This document shows positions 24,874-34,311 of a stretch of DNA of 64,000 nt, piece by piece (position 1 is the stretch's first letter; each line of letters begins with the position of its first letter). Source of the DNA: Streptomyces albireticuli. Its GTDB lineage: Bacteria > Actinomycetota > Actinomycetes > Streptomycetales > Streptomycetaceae. The stretch spans positions 5,489,501-5,553,500 of the forward strand of contig NZ_CP021744.1 in assembly GCF_002192455.1 (NCBI RefSeq), in the 5' to 3' direction. Made by a program: the position numbers and the translations under genes. The notes under the pieces were generated by a model, which searched no databases, was not told the DNA's origin, and worked only from the letters and a program-made list of their open reading frames with translations.

Positions 24874-25755
24874 GTGGAGAGCATGGCCGAAGAGACGCGA
24901 CCACCCGGGCACATGCTGCGCGTGGGCGGCGTACCGCTGCACGTCGTGTGCGAGGGCGAGGGCCCGGTCTGCGTGCTGAGCGCGGGCCTCGGCATGGGCT
25001 GGTTCGACTGGGAGCCGGTGGTGCCGCTGCTCACGCCCCACCGCACCGTCGTCCGCTTCGACCGCCCCGGCCTGGGCTTCAGCGCACCGGCCGTGGAACC
25101 GCCCACCGCGGCGGGGGAGGCCGCCCGGATAGCGGGCGTCCTCGACGCCCTCGGGGTGAAGGAGCCCGTCACGGTCGTGGGTCACTCCCTCGCCGGATTC
25201 CACGCCGAGGCCTTCGCCCGGCTGCACCCCGGGCGCACGGCGGGCATCGTGCTCGTCGACGGCAGCGTGGAGGAGGAGCCCCGGCCCGCGCCCGCGCGCG
25301 AGCTGCGCACCAGCGCGGCGCACGCCCGCGGCCTGGTGCTCGCCGCCGCCGGCCTGCCCCGCGCCCTCGGCCCGTCCCTGCGCCGGCTGGCCGTCCGCGC
25401 CTCCTCCGTGAGCCGCCAGGACCCGGCCTCGGCCGACCTCCTGCGCCGCACGTACGGCACCGGACGGGTGATGCGTGCCCTGCTCATGGAGAACGCCCGT
25501 TACCGCGACGTCGCCGCCGAGCTGCTGGACCTGCGCGAGCATCACCCGATGCCGCCGGTCCCGGTGAGCGTCCTCGCGGCCTCGCCCGGCACCGGCTCCA
25601 CGCTGGAGCGCCGCTGGCTGGAGCGGCAGCGCGCCCTCGCCGACCGCCTCGACGGCCGCTTCGAGGCCGTGGCACCCGCCGGCCACCTGCTGATGTACGA
25701 CCGTCCGCAGGCGATCGCGGCGGCCGTGCTGGCCACGCCCCCTATCCGGGCATAA
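24874..25755 (+). CDS. alpha/beta-fold hydrolase
   Basis: A soluble 293-residue hydrolase of the haloperoxidase/esterase type. The oxyanion and early strand are 'VCVLSAGLGMGWFDWEPVV', then 'VVRFDRPGLGFSAP', the nucleophile elbow 'VTVVGHSLAGFHAEAFARL' (Ser in GHSLAG), 'GIVLVDGSVEEEP', and the catalytic His in 'FEAVAPAGHLLMYDRP'. The triad is therefore complete. The GTG at 24874 is chosen because GAGGGGG lies six bases before it; an ATG at 24883 is the alternative. The substrate is unknown. A short hairpin follows before glnA2. Confidence 0.82.
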   Translation: MESMAEETRPPGHMLRVGGVPLHVVCEGEGPVCVLSAGLGMGWFDWEPVVPLLTPHRTVVRFDRPGLGFSAPAVEPPTAAGEAARIAGVLDALGVKEPVTVVGHSLAGFHAEAFARLHPGRTAGIVLVDGSVEEEPRPAPARELRTSAAHARGLVLAAAGLPRALGPSLRRLAVRASSVSRQDPASADLLRRTYGTGRVMRALLMENARYRDVAAELLDLREHHPMPPVPVSVLAASPGTGSTLERRWLERQRALADRLDGRFEAVAPAGHLLMYDRPQAIAAAVLATPPIRA

Positions 25756-25773
25756 GTACGATGCACCCGTGAA

Positions 25774-25793
25774 GGGGTTCCGCTGGAAACCCC
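25774..25793 (+). terminator. short hairpin between hydrolase gene and glnA2
   Basis: GGGGTTCC-GCT-GGAAACCCC pairs over about eight bp with one bulged A, 18 bp after the hydrolase stop. A weak candidate. Confidence 0.35.
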
Positions 25794-25880
25794 GCGGTAA
25801 CCCGAGAACGCGATACTCAAGGCCCGGCACCCGCCCACAGCCGCTGATACGAGCCGTCCGACCTGCAAGGATAGGTAGAT

Positions 25881-27242
25881 ATGGATAAGCAGCAGGAGTT
25901 CGTGCTCCGCACGCTCGAAGAGCGCGACATCCGGTTCGTACGGCTGTGGTTCACCGACGTCCTCGGCTATCTGAAGTCCGTCGCCGTCGCCCCGGCCGAG
26001 CTGGAGCAGGCCTTCGACGAGGGCATCGGCTTCGACGGCTCCGCCATCGAGGGCTTCGCCCGGGTGTACGAGTCCGACATGATCGCCAAGCCGGACCCGG
26101 GCACCTTCCAGATCCTGCCCTGGCGCGCGGAGGCCCCCGGCACCGCCCGGATGTTCTGCGACATCCTCATGCCGGACGGCTCGCCCTCCTACGCCGACCC
26201 GCGCTACGTCCTCAAGCGCATCCTGGCCAAGACCTCCGACCTCGGCTTCACCTTCTACACCCACCCCGAGATCGAGTTCTTCCTCCTCAAGGACAAGCCG
26301 GTCGACGGCACCCGCCCGGTGCCCGCCGACTCCTCCGGCTATTTCGACCACACCCCGCAGAACGTGGGCATGGACTTCCGCCGCCAGGCCATCACCATGC
26401 TCGAATCCATGGGCATCTCGGTCGAGTTCAGCCACCACGAGGGCGCCCCCGGCCAGCAGGAGATCGACCTCCGCTACGCCGACGCGCTGTCCACGGCGGA
26501 CAACATCATGACCTTCCGCCTGGTGATGAAGCAGGTCGCCCTGGAGCAGGGCGTGCAGGCCACCTTCATGCCCAAGCCGTTCTCCGAATACCCCGGCTCC
26601 GGGATGCACACCCACCTCTCCCTCTTCGAGGGCGACCGGAACGCCTTCTACGAGTCCGGCGCGGAGTACCAGCTCTCCAAGGTCGGCCGGTCCTTCATCG
26701 CGGGCCTGCTCAAGCACGCCGCCGAGATCTCGGCCGTGACCAACCAGTGGGTCAACTCCTACAAGCGCATCTGGGGCGGCTCGGCCCGCAGCGCCGGCGC
26801 GGGCGGCGAGGCCCCCTCGTACATCTGCTGGGGCCACAACAACCGCTCCGCGCTCATCCGCGTCCCGATGTACAAGCCCGGCAAGACCGGCTCCGCCCGG
26901 GTCGAGGTCCGCTCCATCGACTCCGGCGCCAACCCCTACCTGACCTACGCGGTGCTGCTCGCCGCCGGTCTCAAGGGCATCGAGGAGGGCTACGAGCTTC
27001 CGGCCGGCGCCGACGACGACGTGTGGGCGCTGTCCGACGCCGAGCGGCGCGCGATGGGCATCGAGCCGCTGCCGCAGAACCTGGGCGAGGCGATCGAGCT
27101 CATGGAGCGCAGCGAGCTGGTGGCCGAGACGCTGGGCGAGCACGTCTTCGACTTCTTCCTGCGCAACAAGAAGCAGGAGTGGGAGGAGTACCGCTCCGAG
27201 GTGACGGCCTTCGAGCTGCGGAAGATGCTGCCGGTGCTGTAA
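25881..27242 (+). CDS. glnA2: glutamine synthetase-like protein, GlnA2 type (probable gamma-glutamylpolyamine synthetase)
   Basis: A GSI-fold ligase of 453 residues. Motifs are 'GIGFDGSAIEGFARVYESDM' (D50-S53-like loop), 'YTHPEIEFFLLKD' (metal Glu), 'EFSHHEGAPGQQEIDLRYAD' (metal Glu, adenine region), 'SGMHTHLSLFEG' (metal His) and 'RSALIRVPMYKPG'/'RVEVRSIDSGANPYL' (substrate Arg, metal Glu). The Tyr-containing 'NLYDLP' adenylylation segment of classic GlnA is absent; the region reads 'GYELPAGADDDVWALSDAER'. In Streptomyces the glnA paralogue next to glnE is glnA2, reported as a glutamylpolyamine synthetase. Assignment to that activity rests on synteny and the missing Tyr site. SD is AAGGATAGGTAGAT. 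Confidence 0.88.
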   Translation: MDKQQEFVLRTLEERDIRFVRLWFTDVLGYLKSVAVAPAELEQAFDEGIGFDGSAIEGFARVYESDMIAKPDPGTFQILPWRAEAPGTARMFCDILMPDGSPSYADPRYVLKRILAKTSDLGFTFYTHPEIEFFLLKDKPVDGTRPVPADSSGYFDHTPQNVGMDFRRQAITMLESMGISVEFSHHEGAPGQQEIDLRYADALSTADNIMTFRLVMKQVALEQGVQATFMPKPFSEYPGSGMHTHLSLFEGDRNAFYESGAEYQLSKVGRSFIAGLLKHAAEISAVTNQWVNSYKRIWGGSARSAGAGGEAPSYICWGHNNRSALIRVPMYKPGKTGSARVEVRSIDSGANPYLTYAVLLAAGLKGIEEGYELPAGADDDVWALSDAERRAMGIEPLPQNLGEAIELMERSELVAETLGEHVFDFFLRNKKQEWEEYRSEVTAFELRKMLPVL

Positions 27243-27288
27243 GGGGGATTCCCTCCGTACCGCCCCCTCCCGGACTTCCTCGGCCGCC

Positions 27289-27316
27289 GGACGGGCGGCT
27301 TCCGCCGCCCGTCCGC
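27289..27316 (+). terminator. 12-bp hairpin after glnA2
   Basis: CGGACGGGCGGC-TTCC-GCCGCCCGTCCG is a perfect stem 47 bp past the glnA2 stop and 83 bp before glnE. It may end or attenuate read-through into glnE. Confidence 0.6.
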
Positions 27317-27398
27317 TTCCGGAGGCCCGGGGCTATGATCCTCAGCAGGGCCGGCGCGGGCCGGCCCGGGCCGCCCGCGGCGGACGAGAGGGTTGTCG

Positions 27399-30300
27399 AT
27401 GACAGTGCCACAGGGGCGCCGCAGCAGCTCGTACACCCGGCTGCTGCGCCACGGATTCACCGACACCGGGGCCGCCGAGCGGCTGCTGGAGACCCCCGGG
27501 CTCGCGCCCGTGCACTCCGATCCGCTGCTCCTCGACGCCCTCGGCGCCACCGCCGACCCGGACCTCGCCCTGCGCGGCCTGGTCCGCCTCGTGGAAGCGC
27601 TGGGCGGCGCCGACCGGCAGACGTTCCTGGACACCCTCGTCACCGCCAAGCCGCTGCGCGACCGGTTGCTCGGCGTCCTCGGCGCCTCCGAGGCGCTCGG
27701 CGACCACCTCGTCCGCCACCCCGGCGACTGGTACGCCCTCGTCGCCTACGAGCCGGCCGATCTGCACCCCGCCGTACCGGAGTTCGAGCGGGCCCTCGCC
27801 GAGGGGCTGCGCGGCGACCGGGGCGCCGGGCTCACGCCCGCCGACGCGCTGCGGGCCGCCTACCGCCGCTGTCTGCTGACCATCGCCGCCCGCGACGTCT
27901 GCGGCACCACGGAGGTCGCCCAGACCGCCGCCGAGCTCGCCGACCTGGCGACCGCCACCCTCCGCGCCGCCCTGGCGATCGCCGCCGAGGAGCAGCCGGA
28001 GGACGCCGCGCTCTGCCGGCTCGCCGTCATCGGCATGGGCAAGTGCGGTGGCAGGGAGCTCAATTACGTCTCGGACGTCGACGTCGTCTTCGTCGCCGAG
28101 CCGCGCGACAGCACGCCGGAGGCCGACGCGGTGCGGGCCGCGACCCGGCTCGCCTCCCGGATGATGCGGGTCTGCTCCGACGTCACCCCCGAGGGCACCA
28201 TCTGGCCCGTCGACGCCAACCTCCGCCCCGAGGGGCGCAACGGCCCCCTCGTGCGCACCCTCTCCAGCCACCTCGCCTACTACCAACGCTGGGCGAAGAC
28301 CTGGGAGTTCCAGGCCCTCCTCAAGGCCCGGCCGGTCGCCGGCGACGAGGCGCTCGGACAGGCCTACGTGGACGCCGTCTCACCGCTGGTGTGGCAGGCC
28401 GCCGAGCGGGAGAACTTCGTCCCCGACGTCCAGCAGATGCGCCGCCGCGTCGTCGCCTCCATCCCCGCCACCCAGGTCGAGCGCGAGCTCAAGCTCGGCC
28501 CCGGCGGCCTGCGCGACGTCGAATTCGCCGTGCAGCTCCTCCAGTTGGTGCACGGCCGCAGCGACGCCACGCTGCGCGGCGGCGGCACCCTCGACGCCCT
28601 GGCCGCGCTCGCCGCCGGCGGCTACGTGGGCCGCTCCGACGCCGCCGCCCTCGACTCCGCCTACCGCTTCCTGCGCACGCTGGAGCACCACATCCAGCTC
28701 CACCGGCTGCGCCGCACCCACCTGATGCCCGAGGCCGAGGCCGACCGGCGCCGGCTCGGGCGCTCGCTGGCCCGCGCCTTCCGGTGGCCGGCCGGCACCG
28801 AGCCCGTCGACGGGCTCGGCAAGGAGTGGAAGCGGCACGCCCGCGAGGTGCGCCGGCTGCACGAGAAGCTCTTCTACCGGCCCCTGCTCGACGCCGTCGC
28901 CCAACTGGAGCCCGGCGAGGCCCGGCTCAGCGCCAAGGCGGCCGGCCAGCGCCTGGAGGCCCTCGGCTACGCCGACCCCGCCGCCGCCCTGCGCCACCTG
29001 GAGGCGCTCGCCTCCGGGGTCTCCCGCAAGGCGGCCATCCAGCGCACCCTGCTGCCCGTCCTGCTCGGCTGGTTCGCCGACTCCGCCGACCCCGACGCCG
29101 GGCTGCTCAACTTCCACAAGGTCTCCGACGCCCTCGGCAGGACCCCCTGGTACCTCCGGCTGCTGCGCGACGAGGGCGCCGCCGCCGAGAACCTCGCCCG
29201 GGTGCTCTCCGCCGGCCGGCTCGCCCCCGACCTGCTGCTGCGCGCCCCCGAGGCCGTCGCCCTGCTCGGTGACCCCGAGGGCCTGCGGCCGCGCGGCCGG
29301 GAGGCCCTGGAGCAGGAGGTGCTGGCCGCCGTGGGCCGCGCCGAGGACGCCGAGGCCGCCATCGTCGCCGTGCGCGGTGTGCGCCGCCGCGAGCTGTTCC
29401 GCACCGCCGCCGCCGACATCATCGGCGCCTACGGGCGCACCGGCCCCGAACCCTCCTGGCGGCAGAACGGCACCAACGGCACCCACGGCGCCACCGCGAG
29501 ACACCCGGCCGACACCGGGCCCAGCGACACCCACCTGCGCGTCGACACCGTCGGCGACGCCGTCTCCGACCTCAACGCGGCCGCCGTGGCCGGCGCCCTG
29601 CGCGCCGCCGTCCGCGCCGAGTGGGGCGACACCCTCCCCACCCGCTTCGCCGTCATCGGCATGGGCCGCTTCGGCGGCCACGAGCAGGGCTACGGCTCCG
29701 ACGCCGACGTCCTCTTCGTCCACGAGCCCCGCGAGGGCGTCCCCGAGGAGGAGGCGGCCAAGGCCGCGTTCGCCGTCGCCACCGAGATGCGCCGGCTGCT
29801 GCAACTGCCCACCACCGACCCGCCGCTGCTCATCGACGCCGACCTGCGCCCCGAGGGCAAGTCCGGCCCCATCGTGCGCAGCCTCGCCTCCTACGCCGCC
29901 TACTACCGGCGCTGGTCGCTGGTGTGGGAGAGCCAGGCGCTGCTGCGCGCGAGGCCCGTCGCGGGCGACGCCGACCTCGGCCTGCGCTTCATGGAGCTGG
30001 TCGACCCGCTGCGCTACCCCGCCGAGGGCCTCGGCGAGGACGCGGTCCGGGAGATCAGGCGGCTGAAGGCCCGCATGGAGAGCGAGCGGCTGCCGCGCGG
30101 CGCGGACCCGACGACCCACACCAAGCTGGGCCGCGGCGGCCTGTCCGACGTCGAGTGGACCGTACAGCTGCTCCAGATGCGGCACGGCTGGGCCGAGCCC
30201 GGCCTGCGCACCACCCGCACCCGCGAGGCCCTGCGCGCCGCCCACGCCGCCGAGCTGCTGAGCACCGAGGACGCGGCCATACTGGACGATGCGTGGGTGC

Positions 30301-30500
30301 TGGCGACCAGCGTCCGCAACGCGGTCATGCTCGTGCGCGGCCGCTCCGGCGACACCTTCCCGACCGAGAGCCGGGAGCTGGCGGCGGTGGGGCGGTACCT
30401 GGGGTACGAACCGGGGCACGTGGGGGAGATGCTGGACGACTACCGCCGGACGACGCGGCGTGCCCGCGCCGTGGTGGAGGAGCTGTTCTACGGGGCGTGA
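27399..30500 (+). CDS. glnE: bifunctional glutamine synthetase adenylyltransferase/deadenylase
   Basis: Adds and removes AMP on the regulatory Tyr of GlnA to tune nitrogen assimilation. 1033 residues. Two nucleotidyltransferase cores are visible. The N-terminal (deadenylase) one is 'IGMGKCGGRELNYVSDVDVV' near residue 210; the C-terminal (adenylyltransferase) one is 'GRFGGHEQGYGSDADVLFVH' near 753. Each is followed by an 'R.L..R.R..GR.G/PLVR.L..' block. 'KLGPGGLRDVEFAVQLLQL' and 'KLGRGGLSDVEWTVQLLQMR' are the matching helical signatures. A low-complexity Asn/Thr/Gly linker (about 688-712) joins the halves. ATG with GAGAGGG upstream. The target glnA is not in the window. Confidence 0.95.
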   Translation: MTVPQGRRSSSYTRLLRHGFTDTGAAERLLETPGLAPVHSDPLLLDALGATADPDLALRGLVRLVEALGGADRQTFLDTLVTAKPLRDRLLGVLGASEALGDHLVRHPGDWYALVAYEPADLHPAVPEFERALAEGLRGDRGAGLTPADALRAAYRRCLLTIAARDVCGTTEVAQTAAELADLATATLRAALAIAAEEQPEDAALCRLAVIGMGKCGGRELNYVSDVDVVFVAEPRDSTPEADAVRAATRLASRMMRVCSDVTPEGTIWPVDANLRPEGRNGPLVRTLSSHLAYYQRWAKTWEFQALLKARPVAGDEALGQAYVDAVSPLVWQAAERENFVPDVQQMRRRVVASIPATQVERELKLGPGGLRDVEFAVQLLQLVHGRSDATLRGGGTLDALAALAAGGYVGRSDAAALDSAYRFLRTLEHHIQLHRLRRTHLMPEAEADRRRLGRSLARAFRWPAGTEPVDGLGKEWKRHAREVRRLHEKLFYRPLLDAVAQLEPGEARLSAKAAGQRLEALGYADPAAALRHLEALASGVSRKAAIQRTLLPVLLGWFADSADPDAGLLNFHKVSDALGRTPWYLRLLRDEGAAAENLARVLSAGRLAPDLLLRAPEAVALLGDPEGLRPRGREALEQEVLAAVGRAEDAEAAIVAVRGVRRRELFRTAAADIIGAYGRTGPEPSWRQNGTNGTHGATARHPADTGPSDTHLRVDTVGDAVSDLNAAAVAGALRAAVRAEWGDTLPTRFAVIGMGRFGGHEQGYGSDADVLFVHEPREGVPEEEAAKAAFAVATEMRRLLQLPTTDPPLLIDADLRPEGKSGPIVRSLASYAAYYRRWSLVWESQALLRARPVAGDADLGLRFMELVDPLRYPAEGLGEDAVREIRRLKARMESERLPRGADPTTHTKLGRGGLSDVEWTVQLLQMRHGWAEPGLRTTRTREALRAAHAAELLSTEDAAILDDAWVLATSVRNAVMLVRGRSGDTFPTESRELAAVGRYLGYEPGHVGEMLDDYRRTTRRARAVVEELFYGA

Positions 30501-30523
30501 GCGCTTCCCGGGACTCCTGGGAC

Positions 30524-30549
30524 GGGCCGGGGCCCCACGGCCCCGGCCC
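30524..30549. terminator. 11-bp hairpin between convergent glnE and PAP2 genes
   Basis: GGGCCGGGGCC-CCAC-GGCCCCGGCCC is a perfect stem, 23 bp past the glnE stop and 7 bp from the PAP2-family stop, usable by both strands. Confidence 0.7.
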
Positions 30550-30555
30550 CCGGCC

Positions 30556-31467
30556 TCAGCCGCGCGACGCGGCGGCGCTCTCCGCCTCTCCGGACGGCGC
30601 GGCGCTCTTCCCGGCCACCTGCCGGGCCAGCCGGTGCGGGAACGCCCGGAACCACACGAACGAGAGCCCGAAGCCGAACGAGAGGCACAGCAGCCCGCCC
30701 ACGGCGTCGAGCCAGAAGTGGTTCGCCGTCGCCACGATGACGACCAGCGTCGCCACCGGGTACAGCGCGCCGAGCACCTTCACCCACACCGGGCGGGCCA
30801 GCAGGGCGATCGTGACGCCGCACCACGTGGACCAGCCGATGTGCATCGACGGCATCGCCGCGTACTGGTTGGAGACGTTGGCCAGATTGCCCGAGGCCAT
30901 CGAGCCCCAGGTGTGGTGCACCAGGACGGTGTCGACGAAGTCCACGCCGTTCATCAGCCGGGGCGGGGCCAGGGGGAACAGGTAGTAGCCGAGCAGGGCC
31001 ACGCCGGTGGTCGCGAAGAGGGCCAGCCGGGCCGCCGCGTACCGGCCGGGATGCCAGCGGTAGAGCCACACCAGGACACCGATGGTGAGGACGAAGTGCA
31101 GGGTGGCGTAGTAGTAGTTCATCCCCACGATCAGCCACGTCACCGAATTGACGGCGTGGTTGACGGTGTCCTCGACGGCGATGTGGAGGGCGTTCTCGAC
31201 GCGCCAGATCCAGTCGGCGTTGCGCAACGCCGCGGCCCGCTGCTCGGGCACGGCGTTGCGCACGAGGGAGTACGTCCAGTAACTCACCGCGATCAGCAGC
31301 ACCTCGAACCACAACCGTGGCCGGCGCGCCCGGCGCGGCGTCCACAGGCCGGGCTCGCGGGGTTTTCGCTGGAGGGCACCCTCGGGCGACGGCCTGTCCG
31401 CTCGCTCCTCGGTGGGTGGCGGGGCGGCCGTTTGGCCTTCCAGTGTCCTTACTGTCGCTTCACCCAT
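30556..31467 (-). CDS. PAP2/Aur1-like membrane phosphatase or inositolphosphotransferase
   Basis: 303 residues. A basic, Pro-rich cytoplasmic N-terminus of about 50 residues is followed by six predicted TM segments. The PAP2-fold active-site blocks are 'YAAMPSMHIGWSTWCG' (SxxH) and 'VATANHFWLDAVGGLL' (H..D), the arrangement in AUR1/inositol-phosphorylceramide-synthase-like proteins. The early 'LRNADWIWRVENALHIAVED' also fits that group. It may act on undecaprenyl, phosphatidate or inositol lipids; which one is unclear. Its ATG is 36 bp after the malR stop on the same strand, so it may be read with malR. Confidence 0.85.
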   Translation of the reverse strand: MGEATVRTLEGQTAAPPPTEERADRPSPEGALQRKPREPGLWTPRRARRPRLWFEVLLIAVSYWTYSLVRNAVPEQRAAALRNADWIWRVENALHIAVEDTVNHAVNSVTWLIVGMNYYYATLHFVLTIGVLVWLYRWHPGRYAAARLALFATTGVALLGYYLFPLAPPRLMNGVDFVDTVLVHHTWGSMASGNLANVSNQYAAMPSMHIGWSTWCGVTIALLARPVWVKVLGALYPVATLVVIVATANHFWLDAVGGLLCLSFGFGLSFVWFRAFPHRLARQVAGKSAAPSGEAESAAASRG

Positions 31468-31503
31468 AGAGAAACAGTCTGCCAGATACGGGCGAGGGCC
31501 AGA

Positions 31504-32538
31504 TCATCCCCAAGTCTGGTCTTGGGCCGGGGCCGAAGCCGTTGAACCACGAACCACCAATTCGGGCAGGAACACGAATTCGCTGTGCGGCGCGGGGGTC
31601 CCCCCGACCTCCTCCAGCAGCGCCCGGACGGCCGCCTGGCCCATGGACGGCACGGGCTGCCGGATGGTGGTCAGCGGCGGGTCCGTGAAGGCGATGAGCG
31701 GGGAGTCGTCGAAGCCCACCACCGAGACGTCCCTGGGCACCTCCAGGCCCAGCTGACGGGCCGCCCGCACGACGCCCAGCGCCATCATGTCGCTCGCGCA
31801 CACGACGGCCGTGGCGCCCCGGGCGAGCAGCGCGGAGGCCGCCGCCTGGCCGCCCTCCAGGCTGAACAGCGAGTGCTCGATCAGCTCCTCGGCGTCGCCC
31901 GGCCCGACGCCCAGCTCGTCCTGCATGGCGCGGAGGAAACCCTCGATCTTCCGCTGTACCGGGACGTACCGCTTGGGGCCCAGCGCCAGCCCGATCCGCC
32001 GGTGCCCCAGTGCCGCCAGATGGGTGACGGCCAGCCGGACCGCCGCCCGGTCGTCGGGCGAGACGAACGGCGCCCGCACCTTCGGTGAGAAGCCGTTGAT
32101 CAGCACGAACGGCACGCCCTGGGCGCGCAGCCGCTCGTAGCGCTGCATATCCGCGGAGGTGTCGGCGTGCAACCCGGAGACGAAGATGATGCCGGCGACG
32201 CCCCGGTCGACGAGCATCTCCGTCAGCTCGTCCTCCGTGGAGCCGCCCGGCGTCTGGGTCGCCAGCACCGGGGTGTACCCCTGGCGGGTCAGGGCCTGCC
32301 CGATGACCTGGGCGAACGCCGGGAAGATGGGGTTGTCCAGCTCGGGTGTGATCAGCCCCACCAGGCCCTCGCTGCGCTGCCGCAGCCGTACGGGCCGCTC
32401 GTAGCCCAGCACGTCGAGCGCGGCCAGCACGGACTGGCGGGTGGAGGCGGCCACCCCCGGCTTCCCGTTGAGGACGCGACTGACGGTTGCTTCGCTGACA
32501 CCCGCCTGGGCTGCGATGTCGGCTAGCCGGGCGGTCAC
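31504..32538 (-). CDS. malR: LacI-family maltose regulon repressor
   Basis: A LacI/GalR repressor of 344 residues controlling maltose uptake and starch degradation. The HTH is 'RLADIAAQAGVSEATVSRVL', then the hinge helix 'QSVLAALDVLGYERP'. The periplasmic-binding-like core has 'GLVGLITPELDNPIFPAFAQ' and 'VSVVGFDDSPLIAFTDPPLT'. It closely resembles Streptomyces MalR/Reg1. The GTG at 32538 (AAGGTCC upstream, the usual 'VTARLADIA' start) is preferred to the ATG at 32562. It directly follows aglA. Likely sites are the palindromes at 37628-37647 and 37732-37764 between malE and the amylase gene. Confidence 0.9.
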   Translation of the reverse strand: MTARLADIAAQAGVSEATVSRVLNGKPGVAASTRQSVLAALDVLGYERPVRLRQRSEGLVGLITPELDNPIFPAFAQVIGQALTRQGYTPVLATQTPGGSTEDELTEMLVDRGVAGIIFVSGLHADTSADMQRYERLRAQGVPFVLINGFSPKVRAPFVSPDDRAAVRLAVTHLAALGHRRIGLALGPKRYVPVQRKIEGFLRAMQDELGVGPGDAEELIEHSLFSLEGGQAAASALLARGATAVVCASDMMALGVVRAARQLGLEVPRDVSVVGFDDSPLIAFTDPPLTTIRQPVPSMGQAAVRALLEEVGGTPAPHSEFVFLPELVVRGSTASAPAQDQTWG

Positions 32539-32563
32539 AGGACTGGACCTTACCGGTCGCATC

Positions 32564-34201
32564 TCAGACTGCCCACCAGACGCAGGAATCGGAGGGCAGC
32601 CGGACCGTGCCGCCGGTGAACTCCAGGGCGCGGGTGGCGAGCACCGGGCGGCCCGGCACCGGCATCTCCACCTCCTCGTCCAGGGTGTTGAGCGTGCACA
32701 CGAAACCCGGCCGGGACAGGGCCAGCACGCCCTCGGGCGCGGCCAGCCAGCCCATCTCCCCGTCGCCCAGACCCGGCAGCTCCCGGCGCAGCGTCAGCGC
32801 CGAGCGGTACAGCTCCAGGGTCGAGCGCGGGTCGCCGGACTGCGCCGCCACCGACAGCTCGGCCCACTCGGCCGGCTGCGGCAGCCAGCTGCCGCCGGGC
32901 CCGAAGCCGAACGGGGGCTCGCCGCCCGACCACGGCAGCGGCACCCGGCAGCCGTCCCGGGTGCCGTCCTGGCCGTCCCCGCGGAAGAACGCCGGGTCCT
33001 GGCGCACCTCGTCCGGCAGGTCCACGACCTCCGGCAGGCCCAGCTCCTCGCCCTGGTAGACATAGGCCGAGCCGGGCAGCGCCAGCATCAGCAGCGCCGC
33101 CGCCCGCGCCCGCGCGAGGCCCCGCTCGCCGCCGCCGTAGCGGGTGGTGTGCCGGACGACGTCGTGGTTGGACAGCACCCAGGTGGTGGGCGCGCCCACC
33201 GAGCGGGTCGCGTCCAGTGACGCGTCGATCACCGTGCGCATCTCCGCCGCGTCCCACGCGCAGGTCAGGAACTGGAAGTTGAACGCCTGGTGCAGCTCGT
33301 CCGGGCGCACGTACAGCGCCAGCCGCTCCGAGGTCGGCGCCCAGGCCTCGGCCACCCCGATCCGCTCGCCGTCGTAGGAGTCCAGCAGCTGCCGCCAGGC
33401 GCGGTGGATCTCGTGCACCCCGTCCTGGTCGAAGAACGGCAGCACCTGCGCGCCGATCAGCTTCGCCTGCTCCTTGCGGCCGATGTCCGGCAGCCCCGGG
33501 GCCTTGACCATGCCGTGCGCCACGTCGATCCGGAAGCCGTCCACGCCCAGGTCCAGCCAGAACCGCAGCACCGAGTCGAACTCCTCCCGCACCTGGGGGT
33601 TCTCCCAGTTGAGGTCGGGCTGCTCGGGGGCGAAGAGGTGGAGGTACCACTCGCCCGGGGTGCCGTCGGGGCCGGCCGTGCGGGTCCACGCCGGGCCGCC
33701 GAAGACGGACTCCCAGTCGTTGGGCGGCAGTTCCCCGGCCGCGCCCCGGCCCGGCCGGAAGTGGTAGCGCGCGCGGGCCGTCCCCCCTGGACGGTCCGCG
33801 AGCGCGGCCCGGAACCACGCGTGCTGCTCGGAGGTGTGGTTGGGCACGATGTCGACGATGACCCGCAGCCCCAGCCGGTGCGCCTCCCGGACCAGGTCGT
33901 CCGCGTCCGACAGGTCCCCGAACAGCGGGTCCACGGCGCGGTAGTCCGCCACGTCGTAACCGCCGTCCGCCTGCGGCGAGGCGTAGAACGGCGTCAGCCA
34001 CACGGCGTCCACACCCAGCCCGGCCAGGTGCGGCAGCCGCTCGCGGATCCCTCGCAGGTCACCGATGCCGTCGCCGTCGCTGTCGGCGAAGGAGCGCACG
34101 TACACCTGGTAGATGACGGCGCTGCGCCACCAGCCCTCCGCCTGCGGCGAGGAGGGGGCGGCGCCCTGGCTGCGGACGGAGGGCGCGAGGTCCTGGGTCA
34201 T
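32564..34201 (-). CDS. aglA: cytoplasmic GH13 alpha-glucosidase
   Basis: Hydrolyses maltose and malto-oligosaccharides taken up by MalEFG. 545 residues, no signal peptide. GH13 blocks are 'IYQVYVRSFADSDGDGIGDL', 'GVDAVWLTPFYASPQADGGY', 'VIVDIVPNHTSEQHAWF' (region I), 'GVDGFRIDVAHGMVK' (nucleophile Asp, about 222), 'RIGVAEAWAP' (acid Glu, about 281) and 'WVLSNHDVVRHTTRYGGGER' (Asp, about 345). 'QPDLNWENPQVREEF' is typical of oligo-1,6-/alpha-glucosidases. It lies 110 bp after malG on the same strand and runs into malR, completing a malE-F-G-aglA-malR series. The 34202-34311 gap could hold its own promoter; none is clear. Confidence 0.93.
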   Translation of the reverse strand: MTQDLAPSVRSQGAAPSSPQAEGWWRSAVIYQVYVRSFADSDGDGIGDLRGIRERLPHLAGLGVDAVWLTPFYASPQADGGYDVADYRAVDPLFGDLSDADDLVREAHRLGLRVIVDIVPNHTSEQHAWFRAALADRPGGTARARYHFRPGRGAAGELPPNDWESVFGGPAWTRTAGPDGTPGEWYLHLFAPEQPDLNWENPQVREEFDSVLRFWLDLGVDGFRIDVAHGMVKAPGLPDIGRKEQAKLIGAQVLPFFDQDGVHEIHRAWRQLLDSYDGERIGVAEAWAPTSERLALYVRPDELHQAFNFQFLTCAWDAAEMRTVIDASLDATRSVGAPTTWVLSNHDVVRHTTRYGGGERGLARARAAALLMLALPGSAYVYQGEELGLPEVVDLPDEVRQDPAFFRGDGQDGTRDGCRVPLPWSGGEPPFGFGPGGSWLPQPAEWAELSVAAQSGDPRSTLELYRSALTLRRELPGLGDGEMGWLAAPEGVLALSRPGFVCTLNTLDEEVEMPVPGRPVLATRALEFTGGTVRLPSDSCVWWAV

Positions 34202-34311
34202 GTACGTCCTATTCGATGCGAGAGACGGGCGGGATGCGGTGCGGGCGGCGGACGGGGGCGGGCGGGGTGCCGGCGGGCGCCGTACGGGTCAACGACGGCG
34301 GGCGGACAAGG

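Noticed and set aside
25756..25880. GlnR box before glnA2
   Set aside because: GTAACCCGAGAACG partly resembles GTNAC-n6-GAAAC, but the spacing is wrong and only one half-site is seen.
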